Shown here: piece after piece, positions 35,469-43,857 of the stretch
How positions within the stretch are numbered: position 1 is the first letter of the stretch
Layout of the letters: every line of letters begins with the position of its first letter
Assembly: GCA_024404115.1 (NCBI GenBank)
Contig: JAKSQM010000010.1
Span: 1 to 53,396 of the forward strand
Source of the DNA: Clostridia bacterium
Lineage (GTDB): Bacteria; Bacillota; Clostridia; Oscillospirales; Acutalibacteraceae
DNA length: 53,396 nt
Reading direction: 5' to 3'
Notes under the pieces: model-generated
What the model saw: the letters and a program-made list of their open reading frames with translations, nothing else
The model's database searches: none
What the model was told of the DNA's origin: nothing
Program-made: the position numbers and the translations under genes

Positions 35469-36139
35469 TGTGCCACCTCTTGTTTATTGTTTTTCTTTTT
35501 GTCAATAATGCTTTTGACTATGATAACTGCCGCTGCGACAGGAATCAACACGATAACTGCGGTGATGATGTATTTCATGGGGATTAAATCGTAGAAGCCA
35601 TCACCGATAACTGTGAGAAGTCCAACTCTCGGAAGAAGTCCCAAAAGAGAAAGGAAAAAATACGGCACAAATTTGAAATCAAATGCGCCCATAAAAAGGG
35701 ATGAAAAATCTATTGGAATACCTGTGAATCTGATTGTGAAAACCATAAGATTTTTGCTCTTGGATTTCATATTCAGAAGCTTCTGCCCTGCTTTATTTTT
35801 AGAGAGCTTTTCTGCCACTGCATCTTTGCCTAAAATTCTGCCTAAAATATAGGTTGAGGTTATCTCTATCATAATGCCTGCAAAGTTGATTGCAATTGCC
35901 ACCCACGGGCTGAACGCCATGCCGACAGAAATATAAATAATTGATGCAGGCACAACAAACACAAGGGATTTTAAGAAATAGACACCTAAAATAATTGCGA
36001 TTGCGGCGGTCATACTGCCTGCGCCGTTAATAAGCTCTCTTATATCAAGATTTGAAAGCTTATCGTAATTGATGATAATTGCCACAAGAAGTGCGGCGGC
36101 AAAGACTGCCTTTAAGATATTTGATACTTTTTTATTCAT
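35465..36139 (-). CDS. VTT/TVP38 (DedA-related) membrane protein
   Basis: The 224-residue protein has about five or six hydrophobic segments with the VTT-type core (IILGVYFLKSLVFVVPASIIY, then FAGIMIEITSTYILGRILGKDA, then FTIRFTGIPIDFSSLFMGAF). TVP38/TMEM64 proteins are thought to move phospholipids between leaflets. AGTGGAGG precedes the ATG and a promoter lies upstream. The PI-PLC gene overlaps its 3' end (ATGA), so the two are probably translated together. Confidence 0.87.
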   Translation of the reverse strand: MNKKVSNILKAVFAAALLVAIIINYDKLSNLDIRELINGAGSMTAAIAIILGVYFLKSLVFVVPASIIYISVGMAFSPWVAIAINFAGIMIEITSTYILGRILGKDAVAEKLSKNKAGQKLLNMKSKSKNLMVFTIRFTGIPIDFSSLFMGAFDFKFVPYFFLSLLGLLPRVGLLTVIGDGFYDLIPMKYIITAVIVLIPVAAAVIIVKSIIDKKKNNKQEVAQ

Positions 36140-36166
36140 TTTAAATCCTCCACTGATGGTTCTTAT

Positions 36167-36195
36167 ATTATAACCCTATTGAGAGGACAATTCAA
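36167..36195 (-). promoter_or_regulatory. SigA promoter of the VTT-PLC pair
   Basis: On the minus strand, TTGAAT (36195-36190) and TATAAT (36172-36167) are separated by 17 bp. Confidence 0.7.
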
Positions 36196-36245
36196 TATAA
36201 TTATTATACAATTTGTATAAAAAGAAAATAGTACATATGTTTATC

Positions 36246-36274
36246 TTGACTTTAGCATAAAAATATGTCAAAAT
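36246..36274 (+). promoter_or_regulatory. Candidate promoter of the radical SAM gene
   Basis: TTGACT (36246-36251) and CAAAAT (36269-36274) have a 17-bp spacer. The -10 is weak. Confidence 0.45.
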
Positions 36275-36317
36275 AAATACTCAGTTGTTAATTTTTCGTT
36301 AAAGGGGGATGTTCTTA

Positions 36318-37736
36318 ATGATTAAGGATAAAATTCAGTTTGCTTCTGCAAATCTGTTACTGGGAGGTCTTTTGAAATATATTGACAAAAATCCCCGCAA
36401 AAATCTTGCAAAGCTCATAACCAAATCAAAGAAAATAGGAAAGAAAGTTTTCCCTGAGGACAACTTTAATAAAATCAGTGCCGCTGTGCTTGATGAAAAG
36501 AATGTATGGAGCGGTTTTGCGCTTAATATGCTCAACGATATTGACCGTGAAAACCTCAAAAAGATGTTTATTTCATTCGGTCTTGGCGCAGGATATAAAG
36601 GCACAAAAACTGCCCGTGAAAGCCGTGATAAATATGGCTGCAACATTCCGTGGATTATTCTTATGGACCCCACAAGTGCCTGCAACAAACGCTGCAAGGG
36701 CTGCTGGTCTGCTGAATACGGTCATAAGCTGAACCTCTCATACGATGAGATGAACAGCATTGTTAATCAGGGTGTGGAATTAGGCACTCACCTTTATATG
36801 TTCACAGGCGGTGAACCTCTTGTTAAAAAGAACGATGTGCTTCGCCTTTGCAGAGAGCATAAGGACTGCACATTCCTTGCATACACAAACTCAACACTTG
36901 TTGACCAGAAATTCTGCGAGGATATGAAAGAGGTAGGCAACCTTTCACTTGCTATCAGCATTGAGGGAACAGAAGAGAGCAACGACGCACGCCGTGGCGA
37001 GGGTAGCTATCAGGAAGCTATGAAGGCAATGGATCTTCTTAAAAAGAACGGCTGTCTTTTCGGTATCTCTGTTTGCTACACAAGCAAAAATATCGACTTT
37101 GTTACAAGTGATGAATTTATTGACCTTATGCTTTCAAAGGGTGTTAAATTCGGTCTTTACTTTAACTATATGCCATTAGGCTCTGGCGCAGTAACCGACC
37201 TTATCCCCTCACCTGAGCAGAGAATCCATATGTATAAGTGGCTTCGCAAAATGCGTAACGGCACAACTGGCAAGCCAATGTTTGTTATGGATTTCCAGGA
37301 TGACGGCGAATATTGCGGCGGCTGCATTGCAGGCGGAAGAAGATATTTCCACATCAACTCCGCAGGTGATATTGAGCCTTGCGTATTCATTCACTATTCT
37401 GATTCAAACATCAGAACTCATACACTTCTTGAAGCTCTGAAAAATCCGCTTTTCACCGCTTTCTATCACAACCAGCCATTTAACGATAACCATTTAAGAC
37501 CCTGCCCGATGCTTGAAAATCCACAGTGTCTGCGTAAAATCGTTAAAGAAACAGGCGCAAAATCAACTGACCTTGTTAATCAGGAGGATGTTGAAACTCT
37601 CTGCTCAAAGTGCGATAAGTTCGCCGCAGAGTGGCAGCCAAAGGCTGATGAACTGTGGGCAAACACAAAACATCCCACACCAAAAACACAGTATTACAGA
37701 GAAACTGCCGAAGGCAAAAAAAGCCTTGACAAATAA
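36318..37736 (+). CDS. Radical SAM protein with SPASM-like C-terminal Cys cluster
   Basis: The product of about 472 residues carries the radical SAM cluster Cys122-x3-Cys126-x2-Cys129 (DPTSACNKRCKGCW), followed by MFTGGEPLV and SISIEGTEESNDARRG. A SPASM-like C-terminal region has Cys residues in EYCGGCIAGGRRYF, IEPCVFIHY, LRPCPMLENPQC and ETLCSKCDKF, which can hold one or two extra Fe-S clusters. The N-terminal 100 residues are helical. AAAGGGGG lies 9 nt before the ATG at 36318; the ATG at 36309 sits on the RBS. The gene has no peptide or maturase partner nearby, so the substrate is unknown. A TPP riboswitch and thiT follow. Confidence 0.85.
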   Translation: MIKDKIQFASANLLLGGLLKYIDKNPRKNLAKLITKSKKIGKKVFPEDNFNKISAAVLDEKNVWSGFALNMLNDIDRENLKKMFISFGLGAGYKGTKTARESRDKYGCNIPWIILMDPTSACNKRCKGCWSAEYGHKLNLSYDEMNSIVNQGVELGTHLYMFTGGEPLVKKNDVLRLCREHKDCTFLAYTNSTLVDQKFCEDMKEVGNLSLAISIEGTEESNDARRGEGSYQEAMKAMDLLKKNGCLFGISVCYTSKNIDFVTSDEFIDLMLSKGVKFGLYFNYMPLGSGAVTDLIPSPEQRIHMYKWLRKMRNGTTGKPMFVMDFQDDGEYCGGCIAGGRRYFHINSAGDIEPCVFIHYSDSNIRTHTLLEALKNPLFTAFYHNQPFNDNHLRPCPMLENPQCLRKIVKETGAKSTDLVNQEDVETLCSKCDKFAAEWQPKADELWANTKHPTPKTQYYRETAEGKKSLDK

Positions 37737-37762
37737 TTCTCTGAGGAATATACTGAATACAA

Positions 37763-37896
37763 ACACAGGGGTGCTGAATTTATTCGGCTGAGATTATACC
37801 CTTGGTCTTATGACCGAACCTGATACGGATAATGCCGGCGTAGGGAGTTATATGGCAACTGCGAGCATCCGTATTATTTACGGGTGCTTTTTGTTT
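37763..37896 (+). ncRNA. TPP riboswitch (THI element) with terminator
   Basis: The THI-box motifs are all visible: ACAGGGGTGC, CTGAGATTATACCC (about 37788-37801), the variable arm GGTCTTATGACC, and GAACCTGATACGGATAATGC with CGGCGTAGGGAG (about 37816-37847). It is followed by a perfect 9-bp GCATCCGTA/TACGGGTGC hairpin (37865-37887) and TTTTT. TPP binding should therefore favour termination before thiT. It precedes only a thiamine transporter, consistent with TPP repression. Confidence 0.95.
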
Positions 37897-37941
37897 GTGC
37901 ATTACTTTTCGGGGACGGAAAAAATCAAAAGGAGTTTTATT

Positions 37942-38568
37942 ATGAAAAAGTCAAACACAAAAAAAATCGCAGTCTGCGCCATTATGACTGCACTGAGCGT
38001 AATCCTTTCATTCGTTAAGGTATTTGAGCTTCCTTATGGCGGTTCAATTACACTTTTCAGCATGCTTCCCGTTATGTTTGCAGGCTATGCCTACGGTGTA
38101 AAATGGGGTGTGCTTTCTGGTGTAGTTCTCGGTATCGTTCAGACAATCGCAGGTGCAAGCACTTCACTTGCTTATCTTACAGATAATGCACTGAGCTTCA
38201 TCCTCTGCCTGCTCTTCGACTTCCTTGTAGCTTTTGCAGTTCTCGGTCTTGCAGGCGTATTCAAAAACAAAATCAAGAGTCCAAAAGCATCTTTTGCTCT
38301 CGGTGTTGTATTTGCTGGTATGCTCCGCTTCCTCTGCCACTTTATCACAGGCTGGTATGTATGGGGCGAATATGCAACAGACACACTTCTTGGCAGCGGC
38401 ACACAGATGGGTGCAAAGATTGTTGAAACATTCTCTGGTCAGGCTCTTGCCGCAGTATATTCACTTGTTTACAACGGCTCATATATGATTCCCGAAATCA
38501 TTCTTACAGTTATCGGCGCAATCATTATTATTTCTGTTAAGCCAATTCTTAAAGAAACACAGGATTGA
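37942..38568 (+). CDS. thiT: Energy-coupled thiamine transporter ThiT
   Basis: The 208-residue membrane protein has about six TM helices and is the S-component of a thiamine ECF transporter. Seen: GGSITLFSMLPVMFAGYAYG, the family motif region, and the C-terminal FICHFITGWYVWGEY-like segment (FLCHFITGWYVWGEYA) with the Trp/Tyr residues used for thiamine binding in this family. The ATG at 37942 has AAAAGGAG upstream. An open frame extends back to 37810 but only through the riboswitch, so it is not coding. It needs the shared ECF module, which is not in this window. Confidence 0.94.
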   Translation: MKKSNTKKIAVCAIMTALSVILSFVKVFELPYGGSITLFSMLPVMFAGYAYGVKWGVLSGVVLGIVQTIAGASTSLAYLTDNALSFILCLLFDFLVAFAVLGLAGVFKNKIKSPKASFALGVVFAGMLRFLCHFITGWYVWGEYATDTLLGSGTQMGAKIVETFSGQALAAVYSLVYNGSYMIPEIILTVIGAIIIISVKPILKETQD

Positions 38569-38592
38569 CATATTGCCTGTTTGTGATAAAAT
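38565..38592 (+). promoter_or_regulatory. Possible promoter overlapping the thiT stop codon
   Basis: TTGACA (38565-38570) contains the thiT TGA, and TAAAAT (38587-38592) follows at 16 bp. The predicted start is only about 9 nt before the tcdA ATG, so it may be fortuitous or give a nearly leaderless transcript. Confidence 0.35.
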
Positions 38593-38607
38593 ACTCGTGG
38601 TGATTTT

Positions 38608-39318
38608 ATGAACGGAATTTTTGCAAGAACTGCACTGCTTTTAGGTGATGACGCAATTGAAAAGCTCAACAAATGCCGTGTTGCCGTTTTTGGCGTTGGC
38701 GGTGTTGGCGGATATGTTGTGGAAGCACTGGCACGAAGCGGTGTTGGTGAAATTGATATTATTGACAATGACACTGTGTGTGAATCAAACATAAACAGGC
38801 AGATTATCGCATTGCACAGCACCGTTGGCAGATACAAGGTTGATGTGATGAAAGAGAGAATTCTTGACATCAACCCCGATACACGGGTGAACGCATACAA
38901 AATATTTTTTATGCCCGAAACAGAGGGCGAATTTGATTTTTCAAAATACGATTATGTTGTTGATGCAATCGACACTGTTACAGGCAAAATTGCACTTGTT
39001 GTGAAAGCAAAAAACGAGGGTGCGCCCATTATCAGCTCCATGGGTGCAGGCAACAAGCTGAACCCTGCTGAATTTGAGGTGGCAGATATTTATAAAACAT
39101 CTGTCTGCCCCCTTGCAAAGGTTATGCGCAGAGAATTAAAACAGCGTGGCATTAAAAAGCTCAAGGTTGTTTATTCAAAAGAAATGCCTCTCTCCCCTGC
39201 TGTTTCAGGTGAAAGTAATCCTCACAGGAGGCAGACCCCGGGGAGCACAGCATTTGTGCCGTCTGTTGCAGGGTTGATAATTGCAAGCGAAGTTATAAAG
39301 GATTTGGTAAAAGCGTAA
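38608..39318 (+). CDS. tcdA: tRNA threonylcarbamoyladenosine dehydratase (TcdA)
   Basis: The 236-residue E1/ThiF-like protein has the adenylate-binding VAVFGVGGVGGYVVEALARSG near residue 25, DNDTVCESNINRQIIAL, VDAIDTVTGKIAL and the C-terminal PGSTAFVPSVAGLIIASEV. These place it with TcdA (CsdL/YgdL), which cyclises t6A37 to ct6A in ANN-decoding tRNAs using ATP. It lacks the catalytic-Cys/Zn pattern of MoeB. The stop codon shares a base with the next ATG (TAATG), linking it to another tRNA-modification gene. Confidence 0.92.
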   Translation: MNGIFARTALLLGDDAIEKLNKCRVAVFGVGGVGGYVVEALARSGVGEIDIIDNDTVCESNINRQIIALHSTVGRYKVDVMKERILDINPDTRVNAYKIFFMPETEGEFDFSKYDYVVDAIDTVTGKIALVVKAKNEGAPIISSMGAGNKLNPAEFEVADIYKTSVCPLAKVMRRELKQRGIKKLKVVYSKEMPLSPAVSGESNPHRRQTPGSTAFVPSVAGLIIASEVIKDLVKA

Positions 39319-40175
39319 TGGAAAGAGTATTGACCGAATGTCAGAAAATTGAGAGAAGCATCACAAAAAAATACAGAAAAGAAATCTGGAATCCATTTGT
39401 GCAGGCGGTTAAAAATTATAAGCTCATTGAAGAGGGCGACAAGATTGCTGTTTGCATTTCGGGCGGCAAGGATTCAATGCTTTTGGCGAAGCTGATGCAG
39501 CAGTTAAGACGGCACAGCGATTTTCCATTCGAGCTTGAATTTATTGTGATGGACCCCGGTTATAATGAGAAAAACCGCAAAAAGATTGAGGACAACGCAA
39601 AGCTTCTTGAAATCCCCATAAAAATTTTTGAAACAGATGTTTTTTATGTGGCAAACAAAACGGAGCAGAACCCCTGCTACCTTTGTGCAAGGATGAGGCG
39701 AGGTCATCTTTATGCAAAGGCAAAGGAGCTTGGGTGCAACAAAATTGCCTTGGGTCATCATTTCAGTGATGTTATTGAAACAACGCTTTTAGGTATACTT
39801 TACGGTGCGCAGATTCAGGCGATGCCGCCGAAATTACGCAGCACAAACTTTGAGGGCATGGAGCTTATCCGCCCCATGTATTGTATTCACGAGGACGCAG
39901 TTATTGCGTGGAGAAGATACAATTCACTTGAATTTCTCCAGTGCGCCTGCCGTATGACAGAAAAAATGAGCGAGGACGGCGACGGCACGGGAGAATCCAA
40001 AAGGCAGGAAATTAAGCTTCTTATAAAAGAGCTTAAAAAGACAAATCCGAATGTTGAAAAAAATATTTTTAATTCAATTCACTCCGTGTGCCTTGACACA
40101 ATGGTTGGCTACAAAACCCACGGGGAAGAAATTGACTTCAACCAAAAATATGAAATGAGCGCACCGAAAGAATAA
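39318..40175 (+). CDS. ttcA: tRNA 2-thiocytidine synthetase-like ATPase (TtcA family)
   Basis: The 285-residue PP-loop enzyme has SGGKDS in IAVCISGGKDSMLLAKL (about residue 46). The Fe-S ligands of the family are present as CYLC in NPCYLCARMRRGHL plus a later Cys pair in FLQCACRM. GHHFSDVIETTLLGILYG is the conserved middle region. TtcA thiolates C32 of tRNA. A closely related paralogue role cannot be excluded. It overlaps tcdA and ends in a terminator. Confidence 0.88.
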   Translation: MERVLTECQKIERSITKKYRKEIWNPFVQAVKNYKLIEEGDKIAVCISGGKDSMLLAKLMQQLRRHSDFPFELEFIVMDPGYNEKNRKKIEDNAKLLEIPIKIFETDVFYVANKTEQNPCYLCARMRRGHLYAKAKELGCNKIALGHHFSDVIETTLLGILYGAQIQAMPPKLRSTNFEGMELIRPMYCIHEDAVIAWRRYNSLEFLQCACRMTEKMSEDGDGTGESKRQEIKLLIKELKKTNPNVEKNIFNSIHSVCLDTMVGYKTHGEEIDFNQKYEMSAPKE

Positions 40176-40198
40176 ATCGGTGAAAGCCTTAAAAAACG

Positions 40199-40240
40199 CA
40201 GGCTGTTGCAAAGAAAATTCAATGCGACAGCCTGTTTTAA
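40199..40240 (+). terminator. Terminator after ttcA
   Basis: The arms 40199-40210 and 40223-40234 (CAGGCTGTTGCA/TGCGACAGCCTG, one mismatch) are followed by TTTTAA. Confidence 0.75.
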
Positions 40241-40310
40241 TGTGAATTTTTGCAAGGGCAAAAAAGCCAAAAAAATATCCCGAAATTCGTGAAAAATTTA
40301 CGAAAAATTG

Positions 40311-40339
40311 TTGACAACATTTGTCAGATGTGATATACT
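40311..40339 (+). promoter_or_regulatory. SigA promoter of rplU-prp-rpmA
   Basis: TTGACA (40311-40316) and TATACT (40334-40339) are 17 bp apart. Confidence 0.88.
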
Positions 40340-40345
40340 CGTTCA

Positions 40346-40432
40346 TACCGCATACTTCGGGCACTGCTATGCAGTTCAAGTGATTTTATCCGCCCCACAG
40401 TAGCGAGTCCATAATAAAGGAAGGTTAGTTCA
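40346..40432 (+). ncRNA. Putative L21 leader RNA
   Basis: The 5' UTR between promoter and rplU is about 90 nt and has pairing regions, including ACTGC-TAT-GCAGT and GCATA...TATGC (about 40351-40377), before the RBS. Many Firmicutes have an L21 leader here that allows autoregulation. My assignment rests on position and hairpins, not a covariance search. Confidence 0.5.
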
Positions 40433-40744
40433 ATGTACGCAATTATTGTTACAGGCGGCAAGCAGTACAAAGTTGAGGCAGGCGAATCTGTTTTCATCGA
40501 GAAGCTTGATGTTGAAGCCGGCGACGAAGTTATCTTTGATAAGGTTGTTGCAGTTGGTAAGGACGACGGTATCGTTGTTGGTGCTCCTTATGTTGAGGGC
40601 GCAACTGTTACAGCTAAGGTTGAAAAGAACGGCAAAGCAAAGAAAGTTGTTGTTTTCACTTACAAATCAAAGAAAAACGAAAAGCGCAAGATGGGCCACA
40701 GACAGCCCTACACTAAGGTTGAAATCTCAGCTATCAACGCATAA
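40433..40744 (+). CDS. rplU: 50S ribosomal protein L21
   Basis: The 103-residue protein has [20 protein letters not shown] at its start, the middle [15 protein letters not shown] and the C-terminal [19 protein letters not shown], all typical of L21, which binds 23S rRNA. AAAGGAAGG lies before the ATG. It is the first gene of the L21-Prp-L27 operon. Confidence 0.97.
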   Translation: MYAIIVTGGKQYKVEAGESVFIEKLDVEAGDEVIFDKVVAVGKDDGIVVGAPYVEGATVTAKVEKNGKAKKVVVFTYKSKKNEKRKMGHRQPYTKVEISAINA

Positions 40745-40753
40745 TCATTGATT

Positions 40754-41059
40754 ATGATTAAAGCCAGATTTTTTTCCGAAGGCGATTTTCTGACAGGTTT
40801 TGAAATCAATGGTCATAGCGGCTACAGCGAAATGGGAAGCGATATTATTTGCGCATCTGTTTCTTCAGCGGCTTTTATGGCGGCTAACACCATCACCGAG
40901 ATTCTTGGTATGGAGGCTGACATCGACCTTAATGATGACGGATTTTTAAAATTCATTGTTGAACCTGTCCCCCAAGCGCAGACGACTCTCAGAGGATTAA
41001 AACTTCATCTCGAAGCTCTGAGTCAGGATTATCCTGAAAACATTAAAGTTACATTATAA
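40754..41059 (+). CDS. prp: Ribosomal-processing cysteine protease Prp
   Basis: The protein of about 101 residues matches Prp (YsxB). The catalytic His is in [19 protein letters not shown] and the catalytic Cys follows in the same segment (IICASVSS). It cuts the N-terminal extension from L27, encoded next. The start is either the ATG at 40754 or the TTG at 40748; neither has a clear RBS, so translation is probably coupled to rplU, which ends 9 bp before. Confidence 0.94.
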   Translation: MIKARFFSEGDFLTGFEINGHSGYSEMGSDIICASVSSAAFMAANTITEILGMEADIDLNDDGFLKFIVEPVPQAQTTLRGLKLHLEALSQDYPENIKVTL

Positions 41060-41072
41060 CGGAGGTGCCATA

Positions 41073-41357
41073 ATGCTTAAAATCAACATTCAGCTTTTTG
41101 CTCATAAAAAAGGTATGGGTTCTACCCGTAACGGCCGTGATTCTGAATCAAAAAGACTCGGCGTTAAGCGTGCTGACGGTCAGTTTGTTCTCGCAGGCAA
41201 CATTCTTGTTAAGCAGCGCGGAACACACATTCACCCCGGCAACAACGTAGGCAAGGGTTCTGATGATACCCTTTTCGCTCTTATTGACGGCAAAGTTAAG
41301 TTTGAGCGTGTAGGCAAAGACCGCAAAAAGGTTAGCGTTTACGCAGTTGAGCAGTAA
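41073..41357 (+). CDS. rpmA: 50S ribosomal protein L27 with Prp-cleavable extension
   Basis: The 94-residue protein starts [20 protein letters not shown]. The first nine residues end in the Prp-type site (QLF before AHKKG). The mature protein would begin AHKKG, which lets the N-terminus reach the peptidyl-transferase centre. The rest ([30 protein letters not shown]) is standard L27. GGAGG precedes the ATG. The extension and the neighbouring prp gene agree. Confidence 0.97.
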   Translation: MLKINIQLFAHKKGMGSTRNGRDSESKRLGVKRADGQFVLAGNILVKQRGTHIHPGNNVGKGSDDTLFALIDGKVKFERVGKDRKKVSVYAVEQ

Positions 41358-41387
41358 TCTTTAACGCAGAACTAAACGGACACATTG

Positions 41388-41419
41388 AAAAGCACAGAAT
41401 TTCGGTTCTGTGCTTTTTT
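41388..41419 (+). terminator. Terminator of rplU-prp-rpmA
   Basis: The arms 41388-41399 (AAAAGCACAGAA) and 41406-41417 (TTCTGTGCTTTT) form a perfect 12-bp stem, followed by TT. Confidence 0.9.
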
Positions 41420-41496
41420 ATTTTGCAAAAATATACATATTCACTAAAAAAGACGGATAAATTAAGCCTGTGAGCGATTTTAAATTCTAATTTAGA

Positions 41497-41525
41497 TTGA
41501 AATGTTTTTCTTTTAATGATATACT
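41497..41525 (+). promoter_or_regulatory. SigA promoter of the sugar cassette
   Basis: TTGAAA (41497-41502) and TATACT (41520-41525) have a 17-bp spacer, about 30 bp before the start codon. Confidence 0.75.
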
Positions 41526-41555
41526 AAGCTTTGGTTATGAATTATGAGGTGGATT

Positions 41556-42803
41556 ATGAATAAAACAAAAATTGCTGTTGCAGGGACAGGCTATGTTGGG
41601 CTTTCCATTGCGGTGCTGCTTGCGCAGAAAAATCGAGTTATCGCTGTTGACATTGTGAAAGAAAAGGTGGATATGATAAACCGCCGACTCTCCCCTCTTG
41701 CAGACAAAGAGATTGAAGAATATCTGAAAGAAAGGGAGCTTGACCTGACCGCTGTAACTGACGGCAAAGCGGCATACAAGGACGCTCAGTTTATTATTGT
41801 GGCGGTGCCCACCAACTATGACCCTGTTAAAAATTTCTTTGACACTTCGCACGTTGACAGCGTTATTGCCGAGGTGCTGAACATAAATCCAGAGGCGACG
41901 ATTGTGATTAAATCCACCGTGCCTGTGGGTTACACAAAATCGGCAAAAGAGAAATTCGGCACAGACACCATCATTTTCAGCCCCGAATTTTTGAGAGAGA
42001 GCAAGGCTCTTTACGATAACCTTTATCCGTCAAGAATTATTGTTGGCACCAGCTCCCAAAACGAGCATATCAGAAACGAAGCGGAGAAATTTGCATCACT
42101 TTTATCAAGCGGTGCAATCAAAAGCGACGTGCCGACGCTTATTATGGATTCCACTGAAGCGGAAGCGGTGAAGCTTTTTGCAAACACATACTTGGCTTTG
42201 CGTGTTTCATTTTTTAACGAGCTGGACACATACGCTGAAATCAAGGGACTTGACACAAAAAACATCATTGACGGCGTGTGCCTTGACCCGAGAATCGGCT
42301 CACACTACAACAACCCAAGCTTCGGCTACGGCGGTTATTGCCTGCCGAAAGACACTAAACAGCTTCTTGCAAACTACAACGATGTGCCGGAAAGCCTTAT
42401 TCATGCCATAGTGGAATCCAACAAAACGAGGAAGGATTTCATTGCGGACAGGGTGCTTAACAAGGCGGGGTACTACGATTACAATGAATCCACCGCCTTT
42501 GACAGCTCAAAAGAGCATGATGTTACTGTTGGTGTTTACCGACTGACCATGAAAACTAATTCGGACAACTTCCGCCAGAGCAGTATTCAGGGCATTATGA
42601 AACGCATTAAGGCAAAGGGTGCGACGGTGGTTATTTTTGAGCCATCACTTGAAAACGGCACAAGATTTTTTGGAAGCAGGGTTATGAATGACCTCCAGAA
42701 ATTCAAAAGTCAGTGCGATATTATTATTGCAAACAGATTTGACCCGTGCCTTGCGGATGTGAAAGACAAGGTATATACAAGAGATATTTTTAACAGGGAC
42801 TGA
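41556..42803 (+). CDS. UDP-glucose 6-dehydrogenase family protein
   Basis: The product of about 415 residues oxidises a UDP-hexose to the uronate with two NAD. Seen: the Rossmann start [59 protein letters not shown], and the catalytic Cys262 in [16 protein letters not shown]. The C-terminal domain ([22 protein letters not shown]) is complete. GAGG lies 6 nt before the ATG at 41556; the frame also opens upstream at 41544. UDP-glucose is the likely substrate, making UDP-GlcA for the epimerase 4 bp downstream. Confidence 0.93.
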   Translation: MNKTKIAVAGTGYVGLSIAVLLAQKNRVIAVDIVKEKVDMINRRLSPLADKEIEEYLKERELDLTAVTDGKAAYKDAQFIIVAVPTNYDPVKNFFDTSHVDSVIAEVLNINPEATIVIKSTVPVGYTKSAKEKFGTDTIIFSPEFLRESKALYDNLYPSRIIVGTSSQNEHIRNEAEKFASLLSSGAIKSDVPTLIMDSTEAEAVKLFANTYLALRVSFFNELDTYAEIKGLDTKNIIDGVCLDPRIGSHYNNPSFGYGGYCLPKDTKQLLANYNDVPESLIHAIVESNKTRKDFIADRVLNKAGYYDYNESTAFDSSKEHDVTVGVYRLTMKTNSDNFRQSSIQGIMKRIKAKGATVVIFEPSLENGTRFFGSRVMNDLQKFKSQCDIIIANRFDPCLADVKDKVYTRDIFNRD

Positions 42804-42807
42804 GATT

Positions 42808-43845
42808 ATGGTAGATTTTAACATAGATTTGAACAATAAAAATGTGCTGGTAACAGGTGCGGCAGGGTTTATCGGCTCCAACCTTTGCAAAAGGCTTTTG
42901 AATGATTTTGACCTTAACGCACTTATTGGCATTGACAACCTTAATGATTACTACTCTGTTGAGCTGAAAGAATCAAGGCTCACGGAGCTGAACGGATATG
43001 AAAAATTCACATTTATTAAGGGGAATATTGCGGACAAGGCATTTCTTGAAAGCGTTTTCAGCGAAAACAAGCCCGATGTTGTGGTGAATCTTGCGGCACA
43101 GGCAGGGGTAAGATATTCTATTGAAAACCCCGATGTTTATATTGAATCGAACCTTTTGGGATTTTACAACATCATTGAATGTTGCAGAAATTTCCCTGTG
43201 AAGCATCTTGTTTTTGCAAGCTCATCGAGCATTTACGGCACAAACAAGAAAATCCCGTATTCAACTGACGACAAGACGGACAGCCCTGTTTCTTTATATG
43301 CCGCCACCAAAAAAAGCAACGAGCTTTTGGCGCACGCATATTCAAAATTATACGGTATTCCCTCAACGGGACTTAGATTTTTTACAGTTTACGGCCCAGC
43401 TGGCAGACCCGACATGGCATATTTTGGCTTCACAAACAAGCTCATTAAGGGCGAAACCATAAAGATTTTTAATTTTGGCAACTGCAAGAGGGATTTCACT
43501 TACATTGACGATATTGTTACGGGCATCACCGCTGTTATGCAGAAATCGCCCGATAAAAATGAGGACGGTGTGCCGTTCAAGGTTTATAATATCGGCAACA
43601 GCTCCCCCGAAAATCTGCTTGATTTTGTGGATATTCTTCAGCAAGAGCTGATTGCGGCAGAGGTTTTGCCTGCGGATTATGATTTTGAGAGCCACAAGGA
43701 GCTTGTGCCAATGCAGGCGGGCGATGTGGAAACCACATTTGCAGATGTTACGGAGCTTTACAACGATTTTGGCTTCAAGCCTGCCACTCCCCTGCGTGAG
43801 GGTTTGCGAAAATTTGCGCAGTGGTACAAAAAATATTACGGATAA
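42808..43845 (+). CDS. UDP-glucuronate 4-epimerase-like SDR protein
   Basis: The 345-residue extended short-chain dehydrogenase has the NAD motif VTGAAGFIGSNLCKRLL. IGIDNLNDYYSVELKESRL is typical of UDP-GlcA/GlcNAc epimerases. The Ser/Tyr/Lys triad lies in ASSSSIYGTN and SLYAATKKSNELLAHAYS. GPAGRPDMAYFGFTNKLIKG and KRDFTYIDDIV complete the family pattern. It would turn UDP-GlcA into UDP-GalA. It is packed between the dehydrogenase and the glycosyltransferase. Confidence 0.92.
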   Translation: MVDFNIDLNNKNVLVTGAAGFIGSNLCKRLLNDFDLNALIGIDNLNDYYSVELKESRLTELNGYEKFTFIKGNIADKAFLESVFSENKPDVVVNLAAQAGVRYSIENPDVYIESNLLGFYNIIECCRNFPVKHLVFASSSSIYGTNKKIPYSTDDKTDSPVSLYAATKKSNELLAHAYSKLYGIPSTGLRFFTVYGPAGRPDMAYFGFTNKLIKGETIKIFNFGNCKRDFTYIDDIVTGITAVMQKSPDKNEDGVPFKVYNIGNSSPENLLDFVDILQQELIAAEVLPADYDFESHKELVPMQAGDVETTFADVTELYNDFGFKPATPLREGLRKFAQWYKKYYG

Positions 43846-43857
43846 GAGGGTGCAACA

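Noticed and set aside
37810-37941. N-terminal extension of thiT
   Set aside because: The bases are the TPP aptamer and terminator; the RBS supports the ATG at 37942.
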